Assembly (NCBI GenBank): GCA_023213395.1
Contig: CM041465.1
Span: forward strand, 218,681,741-218,745,740
DNA: 64,000 nucleotides
Direction: 5' to 3'
DNA from: Cycas panzhihuaensis
Taxonomy: Eukaryota > Cycadophyta
In this document: positions 1 through 12,675 of the stretch, one piece after another
How the letters are laid out: the number at the start of each line of letters is the position of its first letter
Numbering within the stretch: the first letter of the stretch is position 1
The notes under the pieces: model-generated
Told to the model about the DNA's origin: nothing
Database searches by the model: none
What the model saw: only the letters and a program-made list of their open reading frames with translations
Position numbers and translations under genes: made by a program

Positions 1-981
1 ATAATCTTTATCAACCTTTTTAAGAGCTAAAATATTAGAAATTTTAAATTTATAAATTAGATCATTCTTGTCATTAAGTTTTTATGCATATAGAAAAATA
101 TAACCAATTATCTTCACACTTGATATGTAAGAAAATGCAATAAAATCAATACTACATGCATGAGTTTATAAGAAGACTTAGAGAGTGCAAGATCAAATAG
201 AAATTTTAACCTTAAAAAGTGAAAGATCAGTTAACAATATAATGATAAGATTTGAAATCATTAAAAACATACCTAAAATATGTGAGATATGGCTCTTAGC
301 CCCTTTTTCGTGACTAAACCCCCTTACTGTGTGACCAGTAACTTGAAAATTTAAGTGTGAACTTAAAACACATTATAATTTATCCTAATTTCACCAAAAA
401 GCTTTACCAAAGTGAAAAATCAAATTATAAACAAGTCTACTTTAAAGAAATTTTTAACTGGTAGTTAAAATATATGCATATGCGACCTCGTGGAGGGACA
501 ATAAAAAAAATGGAGCAAATGTGAGGTTAAAACTTTAATCTAAAGGCTAGAGCAAATGTTTTTAAGGCCAATCTATGCATTCATAGTGAAAAATAAAGGA
601 AAAATAAATGATTTTTGTGAAAACTGATTAAAAAAAAGGGTTTCAAATGTTATCCACTTCCCTAATGTTTTGAGGAAAATTCATAGCAAAATAACTCGAT
701 TAAATGGTAGAAAATAATGTCAAATGGTCCTTGAATATATTTGCAACAATCCCGTAAGTAAGAAATTTGCAAGAATAATCTATTTTGAATGTCCAAGCTA
801 CCAAAAATACCACTATAGTAAAAATGATATACTTTCTCTAGAGAAAACCCTTATGAATTTGTTTAAAAGCTATAAAAATCATAAATCAAGCTCTATAATG
901 CAACAATAACATGTCAATTGACTAATATATATGAAGAAACTCAAAGAATTCTCATGTAAGGAACCATGGGCTATGATACCA
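1..981. other. AT-rich stretch, probable interior of a truncated LTR element
   Basis: No coding region is recognised. The right edge (about 967-981) contains, on the minus strand, a match to the initiator-tRNA-Met primer-binding consensus (TGGTATCATAGCC, against the usual TGGTATCAGAGCC) directly beside the LTR at 982. The leftward sequence should therefore be the 5' interior of a minus-strand element that continues out of the window. I could not see gag motifs in it. Confidence 0.35.
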
Positions 982-1357
982 TGTTAAAAATATTGATGGA
1001 ACAAGATTGAAATCAGTAACAAAAAGAAAGCAATTAGCACACAAGAATTACAAAAAAATATTCTTATATTGGATCACAAAGAGTACAAATAACTCAATCT
1101 ACTCTCACACACCTTAATCAACCAATTTGATCAACTAAAAAGAGAAAGACTACTCCTCATTTTAATAAGGGTGCAGAGCAAAGAATAAAGCTGACAAAAG
1201 CTATAAAGCAAGGAAACAACAAGGAGCACCTTATCTTGCATGTGTGAGAGAAAAATAGTAATACACCTTTTAATAAAATTTATTAAATATGGTACAATTA
1301 TCCATTCGAGGAAAAGAATGTAAAATATACAATATAAAATATACATTATTTTTAACA
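982..1357 (-). repeat. LTR of a minus-oriented retrotransposon
   Basis: The 376-bp segment begins TGTTAAAAAT and ends ATTTTTAACA, a perfect 10-bp terminal inverted pair with the TG...CA ends of an LTR. A minus-oriented tRNA-Met-type primer-binding site abuts its left edge, so this is the 5' LTR of an element reading leftward. The partner LTR is not in the window. The base run following the right end (attgt) would be one copy of the target duplication. Confidence 0.7.
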
Positions 1358-3689
1358 ATTGTAACATGATTAATAAATCATTACCATAACATAAAATGAG
1401 GATCTCATCTTAGGAGCTAGCTAACTACAATTAAATTTTATTGTACAAAGAATATTACAATCATATTCGGTCCTATAAAGGGTCCAACAAAATAAGTACT
1501 AGTGAACATGCCATTTGTTTTAGTCTTACCACCATTACTTCTGTTTAATATATAAAGTTATCACTAATCATGATATGCATTTCATAAACATATTTACAAC
1601 TATTAGCATTGGAAATTTATACATTAAACCTAATTTTCATTATAGGTAATGATTTTTAGTCTATAAGTCTCAAATTAATATCTCATAAGGAGTAATAATA
1701 ATTATTAAAAGGCAATTAATAACTTAAGTACCTATGATGGTATAGATAATTACATTACCCTCTATTATTTATCATTAGTACATGTATTTAATTGGTATTA
1801 ATATTAAGTAGGCATGTAATACAAAGACTTACTATCATAATGGAGGAGTAACAAATTAATATTCTACAATGCTTAAAGTAATAACTTAGAAATAAGATTA
1901 TAATCTTAAAAGAAAATAAAAATAAAAATAAAAATTTGCATGTATGAATTCATATGTTCTACTACTATTCCAATGAACCAAGGGTGTATTTTTTGTGTTC
2001 CTACTTAGTGTCTATTTAGATAAATTAGAATATTACAACCCACAAATTTGTTCCTTTGGGTAAATATTTAAAAAGAATGAATTGGTATCTGCATCTCCAC
2101 CCTGATCAAACTTATAAATATTTTCCAAAAAGGATAATTTATATGGGGTAAACTTCTAAAGAAATATTTGAGGAATAAACTAATATTTGAAACTCTGATA
2201 AGCTTGAACCTATAAATATTTTTTGAAGTGCATATAGATAAATCTTAAGACATAAATCGTGGCTTTAGAATCAAATTTTAGGAACCTTACATCATGCACT
2301 TCTTATTAAATATGACCATTATATAACTACAATAATAATTAAAGAAAATAAATCATCATAAAATATATTTCTTTTGTCATTACTTTAGGCCCATAACCCA
2401 TAAATTTATGATCAACTCATAAATATTAATTCTAGAGTAATTTTGTATGGAGATAAATGATGGGTATTGATTGAAATCTAAGATCTACTAAGTTTTTCAA
2501 AGAGATGAGAAGTTACAAAATAATGTATTTTTTTTATATATAAAGAACAAATATGAAGGATCCTTATATAACTATAATTAAAATTATTGTATAAAATCCT
2601 TTGATTATGTTCAATCCATACTACTATAGAATTTGATTTTAATTTTTTATAATGAAATTACATGTAATAGTAAATGTAATGAGATTGCAATAATTTGAGA
2701 CCTTTTAATTAATGACCTCTTGATTTTTAATAGAGATAAAATGAAAGCAACTAAGGACAACTTGAAACTAATGAAAAAAGAAATGTATGTTGGATGAAAG
2801 GCTACAACTGTTCAAATTCAAGTTATGTAAATTACCCATGAGGAAGGAAAAAAAGGGATGAACATACATTGGAATCATGCAGCCTTAGTTGAGTTTCAAG
2901 TTAGAGGAATTCTAAAACCATGGTTAGATTCTTAAAGAGTTATTTGAGGTCCCTATAATATTAATTATTACAGGGATCAGGAGCTAGAAAATATTAGATC
3001 TAGTGGTGTTGAGAGTTTGATAATAGGCTAGTTTAGGCATAGTTCTATTTATTCTCTATCAGATCTTCCTCCTCTATATGATGGTAGTTACACCATATTT
3101 TTCATATATGTATCAAAAATGTATATTTAACAAAGCAATTTATATTTTATTTGAAAGGAATATAACATGCTAAAAATATATACTCTTCTTTTACATTTAC
3201 TTGTCTCTTTTACTTGAAAAAAATTATAACAAAATATAAAATAAATAAAGAACTGAATTTTCTATTTTACTTATAATTATTTGTTATGCCATATTGTTAA
3301 TTATTAAGAAAATATTATTGGGGGATTAGTATATTATAATTGTTTATTGACCATGATTATACATTTATGATACAAAGAAATAGAAGAAATTCTAAGGATA
3401 GTTGTAAGCAAGGGGAAAAGAATTGTCACGTGTCTAAATCCCCTTCAACAAAAGAAATAGAGATCTAATTAATATAAATAATTAAGCCATTATTAATTAA
3501 GAGGTAATTAATACCCTTTTATGAAAGAATATAATAAAGGAAGGGTCACATCTCTTAGAAACCAAGTATAATATGCATACATTTAGAAAAGGAAGGAGGG
3601 AAGGACAATAAGCTTTAGGGAATCCTAAAGAGCAAGAAACTACAGAGGAGACCAATTATTGTATTGCTTGCCAAAGGAGCATTCAGATT
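1358..3689. other. AT-rich intergenic sequence, nothing recognised
   Basis: Stop codons are dense in all frames and I see no family motif, LTR pair or RNA gene. Confidence 0.5.
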
Positions 3690-3935
3690 TTATAGCACTA
3701 TGGGTGATGGGGAAAACCTCAATTCTAGTGTAGATAGCATCAAGGGTGAGGGGGAAAAGCCCTTCTCTAGCATTGATAGTGTTGTGGGCAAGGGGGAGAT
3801 GCCCAATTTGTTGTTAATAATACAAATGGCAAGGGAGGAAAGCCCTATTGATGTAAAAGTGTTGCGAGTGAAGGGGAAAAACTCAATTCAAAGTGCTAGT
3901 GTTGAGGGTGAGGTGGTTAAACCCTATTGCATGTG
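3690..3935 (+). repeat. Degenerate 42-bp tandem repeat inside a 95-codon ORF
   Basis: The plus-strand ORF at 3664-3951 is built from about five imperfect 42-bp units, each encoding about 14 residues with the pattern G-x-G-E-x-x-x-S-S-(V/I)-D-S. The first two units (GDGENLNSSVDSIK and GEGEKPFSSIDSVV) are clearest and later units drift. The DNA units carry a G-rich half (gggtgagggggaaaa type) and a mixed half. I do not recognise a protein family. It could be a minisatellite with a fortuitous open frame, or a fragment of a repetitive protein or retroelement. Confidence 0.6.
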
Positions 3936-5983
3936 GATACTTGATGATTAGTTGAGTTCTTCTATTATAGTCAACCCAGTGCTAAACTCTTACAAATATA
4001 TATCTACATTGTGTCTCATAAATGATCTATCATGTAATATGAATAATATTATGACATGATAATTAATAAAAAAACTACTACTTCATTTTATCATACATTA
4101 TGCTTGTTATATTTCTTTACTTTGATATGGATACATAATACAACATTGGTAATGCATGAAAAAGAATATATACAAAAGGAAACATATATAGTTATTATTC
4201 AAAATAGATTATTACCTATTACATTAATCTTTGGATAAACATACATTAGCCCATAAAAAAATGAAACTAAATTATATGCCTAAAAGAACATCATAGGTAA
4301 TAGATATCCCTATGCTTGTGTACAACCATATAACAAGGAGAAATAAAGGTAGTTCTAGCAATATAATCGACCAATAAAAACACTAAATGGATGTTGAAAT
4401 GTCATAAATTTTATTTGATACAAATGGTCAACAAAAATATCATCTCGTTGTGAATAGTCTTATGAAGTCTAAACCAAGTATTGATGTTAAGCAAAGATTA
4501 AGGATGAATAGATGTTAACTTTGACCAAACAATTTCCATATATAGTTTAGAAATGAAACACCAGTGTTTAGCATGGCAAGATAAACATGCAAGTTACACC
4601 TGACTCGAGAGGAAGTAGATGATATTAACAAAATGATTAATTTTCATCATGTGAAATATCAACACTAATATATATCACTTAACTACATAATAAATGGGCA
4701 ACTATACAAGTATTTCACATGAGCAAAAAGATGGACCAGGCATATATAGGAGATACAAGCATAGATGTCAAGTATAAATATGGCAAGTGACTAGTTAAGA
4801 GGCATATAAACAATGTTGATATGTTGAAAATTAAGACACCTAAGTCTAATAAGTTCAAACTTTCAACATGGCAATGCAATGCGGTTAAGTATATGGTTAA
4901 AGTGATGAGAGAGATGAAAAGACTAGATACAAAATATCTTTAGAAATCACATTGAAGGATGGGTACCAAGCAGGAGAACGTTAGATATAAGTATCGGGAA
5001 TGGCACTTCCATGAATATCACTCAAAGCATTCAATTTTATTCTCTTTTATTAAACAAGGAGGTTTAAATGTGCCCTTGGGGTCACTCCATCTGATGGTGA
5101 TTTCTCTCTCCTACTTTCAAATCTCCTACAATGATTAGTCTCAAATACTTAAATGTTAAGCCCTTAAATGAGCATCTCTAATCCTTATATTAATAGGAAG
5201 GTGAAGGAAATATAATAGAAGATAATGAGAAGAGAAGATAAAGAAATCAAAATGTTAATAGTTACTCACTAATTCTTTAGCAAACTAGAGACCAACTTTA
5301 CATTAATCAAGAAATGAATATTTATATAATATTTTTGTTTAGTGTGTTCATTTGATTCATTGAAAAATGAATCAATAAAGCCATCAACCATCCACCTGAT
5401 TACATATAATTAACCTTAAAATTTGTTCATTGATGTTCAATACATATAATCCCACTAAAAAGGGGTGTTATAAGGTTATGAAATAATACTAAAAGGGGGA
5501 GACTGACTCCTAAGGTCCTAGGAATTTAACATAAAAACCACTACATCAATAGATTTATTTAGCATATATCATTAGTGCATAGAGCATTCATGTCAACCAT
5601 GAAAAGGTCCAAGTAATCAAAATCTAGCCTCCACCTAAGACTCTTACCAATTCACTCAACTTGTTAGGGTCTATAAACTTTTATAAGAAGATCATTTGTA
5701 GTTATGTGAATATTGCTTATATTGTTCACACTCTCATTAAGAGCATAGTACCCTTTAGTTAGGGATGAACATAAGAAGCAACCTTCAAAAAATTAAAGGA
5801 TGCTTTATGCATAGCCCCCAATATTAGTACAACCAAATCTATAGTAGCCTTTAGAGGTTAAGACTAACAATTTGTAAATGGACATTAGAATAATACGTAA
5901 GAAGGGAGAACACCCTATAGCCTACTACTTAAAAACCTTATAAGTAAGACAAAGTTATAACACCTATGATAAGGAGTTATATA
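3936..5983. other. AT-rich sequence, nothing recognised
   Basis: No coding motif or paired repeat was found. The last bases (5979-5983, atata) act as the left target-site copy of copia A. Confidence 0.5.
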
Positions 5984-6272
5984 TGATGGAGCGCATCGAC
6001 AAAGCAGAGCGAATATAAGGTTGCCATGTCAAAAAATTAACAAAAGTCTAAAGTATCAGCAATATTCAAAAATAACTTTGGGTAGAAGACCACTTATTTA
6101 TGGCCAGATATTGGGAAGTAACCCCCATCAAAACAACGTTTTTTAATTTAAAAAAATAATAAAAAAATACATACCCATCGACTTGAATAGTTGGAGTCGG
6201 CTATGGCAGTCCTACAACATCATTAAGAGATATGCACATTTAATTAAAGTTAAATAACCATTAATTCCAATA
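5984..6272 (-). repeat. Copia A 3' LTR
   Basis: 289 bp, starting TGATGGAGCG and ending TTCCAATA on the plus strand. It aligns along its length with 12387-12675 (shared blocks such as AAGGTTGCCATGT and CACATTTAATTAAAG). The purine tract lies at 6273-6283. Confidence 0.9.
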
Positions 6273-6399
6273 TTCTTCCCCATAATAGTCATTTCATACA
6301 ACTCCAAGCTTATCTCTAAATTTATAGAATTTAATTTTTCCAAGTGCCTTTGTAAATATATATGTTGTCTGATCTTATGTACTACAATAAACTATTTCA

Positions 6400-7840
6400 A
6401 GCTCACCTTCTTAAATAAGTTCTTGTATGAAGTGATGTTGTGTCTCAATGTGTTTAGTCCTTATATGGAATACTGAATTGCATGTCATCTGAATAGTACT
6501 CTGATTGCCACACCATATTTTAGTAGGGTCATCTTGTTTCATTTGGAGATCATGAAGGAAGCAATGTAGCCAAACCGTTTCATATGCACCTGCCACTGCT
6601 ACCTTATATTCTACTTCAACTGTGGACAAGGAGATGGTATTTTACTTCTTGGTACTCCATGCTATAAAGGCTAAATCCAAATTGAAAGTGTATCCAGATG
6701 TAGATTTTTTGTCATCAACATCACCTACCCAATCTGAATCTGTATACCTAATTAATCTAAAATTTGATGAAAGTTTATAATGTAACCCATAATCTATAGT
6801 GCCTTTTAGATACCTTAGAATTCGTTTAGTTGTTTACCAATGTGTAGTTTTGGGATCTTATATAAACCTTGATGCAACACTAATAGTATGCATAATATCT
6901 AGTCATGTTGAAGTCAAATAAATTAAGCTTTCAATCAATTATCTATACAATGTAGGATTAACAAGGGTTAAGTCATCAAGTTTAGACAATTTGATTTTAA
7001 CTTATGTCGGTGTGGTTAAAGCTTTCCATTCATTCATCTTGAACTTTTAGAGTAAGTCCAAAGTATATTTTCTTTAGGAAACAAAGATGCCATCATCTTG
7101 CCATACTAGTAATGTATTAGCCCTAAGTCTGTCATTTTGAATTCCTTGAACATATCATCTTTAAATTATTATAATAAATAGGAGTCATTTCCTATATAGA
7201 CCAAATCATTCACATAGAATCCCATAATTGATATAGAGTCTCCCTCAATTTTAATGTATAAGTTTGGATCCAATTGGGTTCTCTTGAATCCTTGATCTCT
7301 AAAGTACTTATCTATCCTAGAGTACCATGCTCTAGGTAATTGTTTCAATCCATAAAGTGTCTTTTTGAGTTTGTACACTTTGTTCTCTTCCTCCCTGACT
7401 TCAAAACCTTTTAGTTGTTAAACATATATCTCTTCTTTAATATAGCCATTAAAAAGTACTTTTGACGTCTATTTAGTAAATATCCCAACCATTTTAGGCT
7501 GTTAGACTTAGCACCATACGAACAGTATCCATTCTAGTAACAAGAGAAAAGGTTTCATTATAGTTGATGCCTTCTCCTTATGCATAGCCCTTCACAACAA
7601 GTTTTGTCTTATGTTTATCAATAAACCTATCAAATCTAAACTTGGTCTTATAGACCCATTTAGTTCCAATAGCTATCTTATCAGGTGGAAGATTAACAAG
7701 TCCTCATATTTCATTCTTCACTATAGAGTTATATTCCATAGCATTTCTCCATTCATCTTGAGTATTTTCCTCTTCAAAAGTATGAGGCTTATTGGCTTCC
7801 ATCACTTGACTTATGAGGGCAAAGTTAACTCATTTTGAAC
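6400..7840 (-). pseudogene. Copia A reverse transcriptase and RNase H remnant
   Basis: In element order (right to left), the RT_copia segment starts near 7830 with the TKWVYKTKF motif. It continues through LKKTLYGLKQLPRAWYSRID (about 7315-7370) and a catalytic box that reads YVND instead of YVDD near 7215. The RNase H tail at 6411-6629 shows the typical EVEYKVAVAGAYETVWL and TKHIETQHHFIQ motifs. In-frame stops lie between these blocks. The changed catalytic aspartate and the stops show loss of function. Confidence 0.85.
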
Positions 7841-8379
7841 AAGTGGATCTCCTTTCAAAGTTATTGTCAAATATAGTACGTAAGTCGTGGCCTCTTTAAA
7901 CCTATTTAAGAAACCTTTAAGATTGAGTGGAGGTTCCCTCATTACTTGGCCTTAGATCTGGTCTAGGTGGCATATATGTAGACTTTAGAGATGAATCAAA
8001 ATTAATTATAATATTCTTGCCTTTATCTTAGTCAAAATTTAGTTGATAGTAGTCATCTTCCTTGAATATAATATCCCTGCTAACAATAACCTTCCTTTCC
8101 TTATTATCATATACCTTATACGATTTTGACACATTACTATATCTAATAAATATGTACGTTGTGCTCTTATCATCAAGTTTTATCCTTTTTTATTTTGGAA
8201 TTTGGGCAAAAGCTAAGCATTTAAATACTTTCAAGTGGTGAATGTTAGGTTTATGACCTATCCATGCTTCTTCTGGTGTCATCCACCTAAGGGATTTAAT
8301 GGTCTACCTGTTTAGGAGATATATTATAATATGGATGGCTTTTACCTAAAATTCATGTCCCGATTTCTTATCCTTAAGC

Positions 8380-8860
8380 ATGCACTTAGCTATTTCAACT
8401 ATGATTCAGTTCTTATATTCAGCTACCACGTTTTGTTGTGGAGTGTAGGGGTTTGTATATTATTTTCTAATGTTATGGTAGGTCCAATAAGCATTGAACT
8501 CATTGAAAATAAACTCTCCCCTATTATCTAACCTTAAGAAAAGTATTTTGTGTCTACTTTACTTCTCCATAAAGGTTTTGAAGTCCAAAAAGCAGTGAAA
8601 TGTATTTGATTTAAATTTTAAAAAGTAGACCCATGTCTTCCTTATATAGTCATCAATAAAGGTGAGGAAATGTTTTGCTCCTACTAGTGATTGGATGTCT
8701 ATTAGACCACAAAGATCTATGTAAATTAATTGAAGTGGCCCCTTAGTTCTATAGCTTCCATCTAGAAAGCTCTCTCTATGTTGTTTGCCTAGGAGGCATC
8801 CCTCACATATGTCCTTATCAACTTCAATTTGGGGTAGACCTTCAACTATATTCATCTTTT
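8380..8860 (-). pseudogene. Copia A integrase and GAG-pre-integrase remnant
   Basis: The open part (8559-8855) reads CEGCLLGKQHRESF followed by LIYIDLCGLIDIQSL and a conserved FLTFIDDY motif. These are the zinc-binding end of the GAG-pre-integrase domain and the start of the rve core of Ty1/copia integrases. Downstream (lower coordinates) the core is broken by stops; the remaining catalytic acidic residues are not visible in one frame. Confidence 0.8.
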
Positions 8861-9086
8861 CAATAAGGGCTAAGCTTCCATAGTTTAAGTGGTCAAATCT
8901 TTTATGCTACATATCACTATCAGTTTTAGTTGATGTCTTCAATGCATAACTATCTGAAGGGCGTATGACTAACTTGAAGAGTCTATCACTAGTCATCTTA
9001 CCTTTAGAAACAACTTTATTTTTCCTTTTATCCTTGATGGTAGACTCACCATTGTCAAATACAACCTTATAATCTTATTCTATTAT

Positions 9087-9480
9087 CTATCCCATATATT
9101 GGAGATCCTTCTTGAGCGTTAGAACATGGAGGATATCATCAAGGTATTTGTTTTCTCTTGAGTCTATTGTGATGAAAATTTTACCTCTTCTACTAAATTC
9201 ATAAGATATATTATCACCAAACATGATTTTCCCTTTCAGGTTCTTGCCAATAGTTTGGAATATTTCTTCCTTGTGTGTCATATAGGTGGAGCATCTAGAA
9301 TCTATGTACCAATAATCTTCTTCTTTATTGGCAACAAGGCTTGATAAAAATAATTGATCATTTGTCATATTTTCAATGACCATATTAGCACTTCCTCTTA
9401 TTGGATGGTTATTTTTAGCAAAACATCTATCTTTTGTATGGCCAACCTTGTGATAATATATGCATTGGATAGGATCTCTT
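9087..9480 (-). pseudogene. Copia A zinc knuckle and aspartic protease remnant
   Basis: A CCHC-like knuckle near 9420-9470 reads C-I-Y-Y-x4-H-x4-C, so the second cysteine is replaced. The following protease region contains WYIDSRCSTYMT where active copia proteases have D-S-G-C/A. The catalytic-loop glycine is therefore an arginine. The segment ends in the usual hydrophobic ILHV stretch before GAG-pre-integrase. Confidence 0.8.
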
Positions 9481-9799
9481 CCTCTTTAACTTAGGCTCCT
9501 ACTCCTAGGGATTTCTCTATCCATGGAGGGTGTCCTTCCCCTTTCTAAATATGGGCCTTGATTGTTGCCTTGTCTATTATTTGGATAATATGGATTGGGC
9601 CTTTGGAAATTACTTTGGCTTTAGCATTTGTGATAATATTGGCTAACTTCTTAATATCTTTTTTGGATTTGGTATCTATTTTGGCTTGGGTCTCTTTGAT
9701 TGGATCCTCAATGCCTTTAATGAGAAGCTTGGTATTTAGAATGTTGATCTTGGTATATATCTTGTCTTGAATTTCTATCTCAAATTTACTCCTTAGAGT

Positions 9800-10120
9800 T
9801 TAGAGTTTTGATGAGACTAGTCCTTCATAAATTAGTTGTAATGCATCCCATGCTTCTTTGAATTTTGTTGCCTCAATAACTCTTAGAAAAATATAAAAAG
9901 CACAAAAGATTAATGCTAGTGCTTCATTATCCTTTTTCACATATTCTTTGTAGACTTGCTTTTCTACTGAAATGGCATCCTCACTAACTTTTGTATATTC
10001 TGTTTTCACAATATCCCACGTGTCTTTAGCTATGAAGATGGATCTCATCCTCCTACTCCAATTTAAGAAATTTGAATCGTCAAACTTAGGGATAATCATA
10101 TTACCAAGGTTTATAGCCAT
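9800..10120 (-). pseudogene. Copia A gag N-terminal fragment
   Basis: This 106-codon open fragment starts at an ATG in good position after the leader. It contains the Ty1/copia gag signature IPKFDDSNFLNWSRRMRSIF and, near the end, ATKFKEAWDALQLIYEG (DUF4219/UBN2-like pattern). The frame closes soon after, while the continuing gag is seen in other frames toward 9480. Confidence 0.85.
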
Positions 10121-12386
10121 TATGTTTTAAAAGATAAATGTATTCAAATGTCCCTTCCAAGGATAGTTAAAATGTGTATTATCTACCTAAAAGGTTTTTA
10201 ATCTATACTCTAAGTCTTTGGGTCTCCAATGGAGGCTTTCAGTTACTATCATATCTAGTGGCATCTGCCTAGAAGTAGTAAAACAAGGATTCAATATATT
10301 AGTACGTGAGCGCTATGCTCTATATACCTCAGCACATGGTTACTAAGAAGGTACAAGATCCCCTTGATCTATTGATTCACCTACACCAAACTTATATCTA
10401 GCGACAAATCTAGTGATGAAAGCTTTAATATCCAAGGCAATCATCCCCTAGGTCTAGCCTAGTCTTTGAACTCCAAAAGGATATGGTTCTCCACCTCGAC
10501 CTGTCATCGAATACACCTGATAGTCAATGGCTTTCTCAACAACTTAGAATCCACTAAAGACGTATGCAAGGTAGTAACTTCAGGGGTCCTAACTGTTTCT
10601 CTTATATGGCTAGAAAAAAAAGTTGTTCTTTTAAGATATTATCTTATTAATGTAAGAATTAATTTTAAATATGGTCTTGTTTACAAACAAATATTCTTTT
10701 TAATAACAATTGAAGAAATAATTTAAAAAATATAGCACAAAATGAAATAAAATAAGTTTTAAATGAAATAAAATGATCTTTAAGTGAACTAAAATGAGTT
10801 TTAAATGAAATAAAATGGGCTTTAAATAAGCTTTTAAATGAAATAGAATAAGCTTTAAATAAAATAAAATTAAACTAAATAGCTTAAAGTAAAGTAAACT
10901 AAAGTTTAGAGTGCTCTTTATTTACAAAATATTGTCCAACTGTTTGCTTCCTTCTTAAAGGGCAAACCTACCGAAATTCAACCAAAAAACACATATAAGC
11001 TTTAAATTTTAAAGTAAATTTTACTAAAACATGTTAATATACCAATATAATATAAATATACTTCAGTAAATTTAATAAATTTCTTGAAAAATGATGTGAA
11101 AAGCTCAAACTAGGACTAAAAAGGAGGGCTGATTTTAGCAGCCTGAAAAACCTGCAAAATAGCTTCAAACTAGCATAAAAATAACTTTAGTGCGTAGATC
11201 TTTGAGTCAGTTTTCCAATGGTTCCAACCATTCAAAAACAAACTCCTGGTTAGGGAGATAATAAAAAAATAATACAGCCTACTACTTATGGCTAAAACTG
11301 AGAAAAAAGAGCCTATGCCCTTTTGGAACTAGAGCCCCTGGTCACTTAGTCACCTCACGTGACCTACCACTAGTCTACGAAGGGGGCTAGCAAACTTCAA
11401 ATAATATGAAATAAGGCTTAATCCTTCTAAATCCAAAATGATTAAAAAGAGTTTATAATAATTTAGAATCTGCCCTCAAAAAAATAGGAATGAGGTCACA
11501 TGGGGGCCAAATAAGACCAACTACTAAGATCAAAGGGCAGCTAAACCCCAAATTTTATCAAATAAAGTTAAATTTTTATAAACTTTATAAGAAATAAATC
11601 AAAAAATAAAATTTTAAATGTAAACAAAAATGTGGTGTCTGCATGCTCGTACAGACAAACAGATCGATAAAACTTGATATAAACTACTTCAAATCGCTTC
11701 TAGAATGGATCTGATCATAAACAGGGAAAAAACATATTAAAAAATGGTCGAAAAACTAGATTTTAGGTGCATAGAGGCATAGGAGGTTGCATGTTCATAC
11801 GGTGATCATACAGCCTAGATAGAGCTCAAACTCAGCCAAAGAAAAGCTCACACAGATAATTGGAGGTCTATGACACTATTGCAGGAGGGTACACTAAGAA
11901 AATAAAGTGATTTATTTATTTTTATGCAAAAGCCAATGGGGTTTTAGTAGGTCAGAGGAGTGAGCTGGCTTCTGGGAGCAATTTCTCAACACAGGGGTAA
12001 TGGTATTCAGAACCATCTGATCCAGAGCAAAGTAAACTTGATAAGGATTAAAACAAATGGTCAGTTGCCAAGGTTTCGTTCAACGATGAAGGTGCACCAA
12101 CCTACTAAAAATCAAAAACCTAAAAAATCTTTAAAATTAAACTAAGAAATAATTAAATAATGAAAAAACATTAAATGAAAATAAAACTGAGCCAGATTAC
12201 TACTGGGTTGTATCCACCTGTAAATATTATAAAAATTGTAAATATATTAAGTATATTGAGTGCACGAGCCAATATCACAAGTATATGTATAATATTTGAA
12301 TGTAAACTATATAAAACTATTGAAAATATAATCAAATATTTGAAATATAAGCTTGTCGTAATACGTGATGTTGCTCTAATACCAAA
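10121..12386 (-). other. Copia A long untranslated leader
   Basis: About 2.27 kb separates the primer-binding site (about 12374-12385, minus strand) from the gag ATG, far longer than the usual leader. Positions 10735-10885 hold a degenerate A-rich tandem repeat built on aaatgaaataaaatgagctttt-like units. No conserved domain is recognised; an old nested insertion is possible. Confidence 0.5.
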
Positions 12387-12675
12387 TGATGGAGCGTGGA
12401 GACAAAACAGAGTGATTATAAGGTTGCCATGTTGAAATTTTAACAAAATTCTAAAGTATCAATGATGTTCAGAAATATCTTTGAGTCATAAACCACTTAT
12501 TTATAGCCAAGACATTGAGAGGTAACCCACCATCAAACCGATGTTTTCGAATTCAAAACATAATAAAAAATGCATACCTATTAATTCGAACAGTTAGAGT
12601 CAACTATGGCGGTCATATAGCGTCATTAAGAGATGTGCACATTTAATTAAAGCGAAATGACCATTAATTCTAACA
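12387..12675 (-). repeat. Copia A 5' LTR
   Basis: 289 bp, starting TGATGGAGCG and ending TTCTAACA, homologous to 5984-6272. The adjacent plus-strand sequence GCTCTAATACCA is the reverse complement of a tRNA-Met-type primer site. Many substitutions separate the two LTRs, so the insertion is old. Confidence 0.9.

Larger units (their letters stand above)
5984..12675 (-). mobile_element. Copia A: full-length degenerate Ty1/copia retrotransposon
   Basis: A 6.7-kb element reads right to left. Two 289-bp LTRs flank degenerate gag, protease, integrase, RT and RNase H segments in the Ty1/copia order. The five bases outside the LTRs are atata on the left and atatg on the right, a 4/5 match expected of an aged target duplication. 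A minus-strand primer-binding match (TGGTATTAGAGC) lies next to the right LTR, and a purine tract (minus strand TATGGGGAAGA) lies next to the left LTR. Stop codons and frame breaks are present throughout, so it cannot be autonomous. Confidence 0.9.

Noticed and set aside
12171-12446. Overlapping 91- and 86-codon ORFs on opposite strands
   Set aside because: They span the copia A leader/LTR border and carry no recognised motif.
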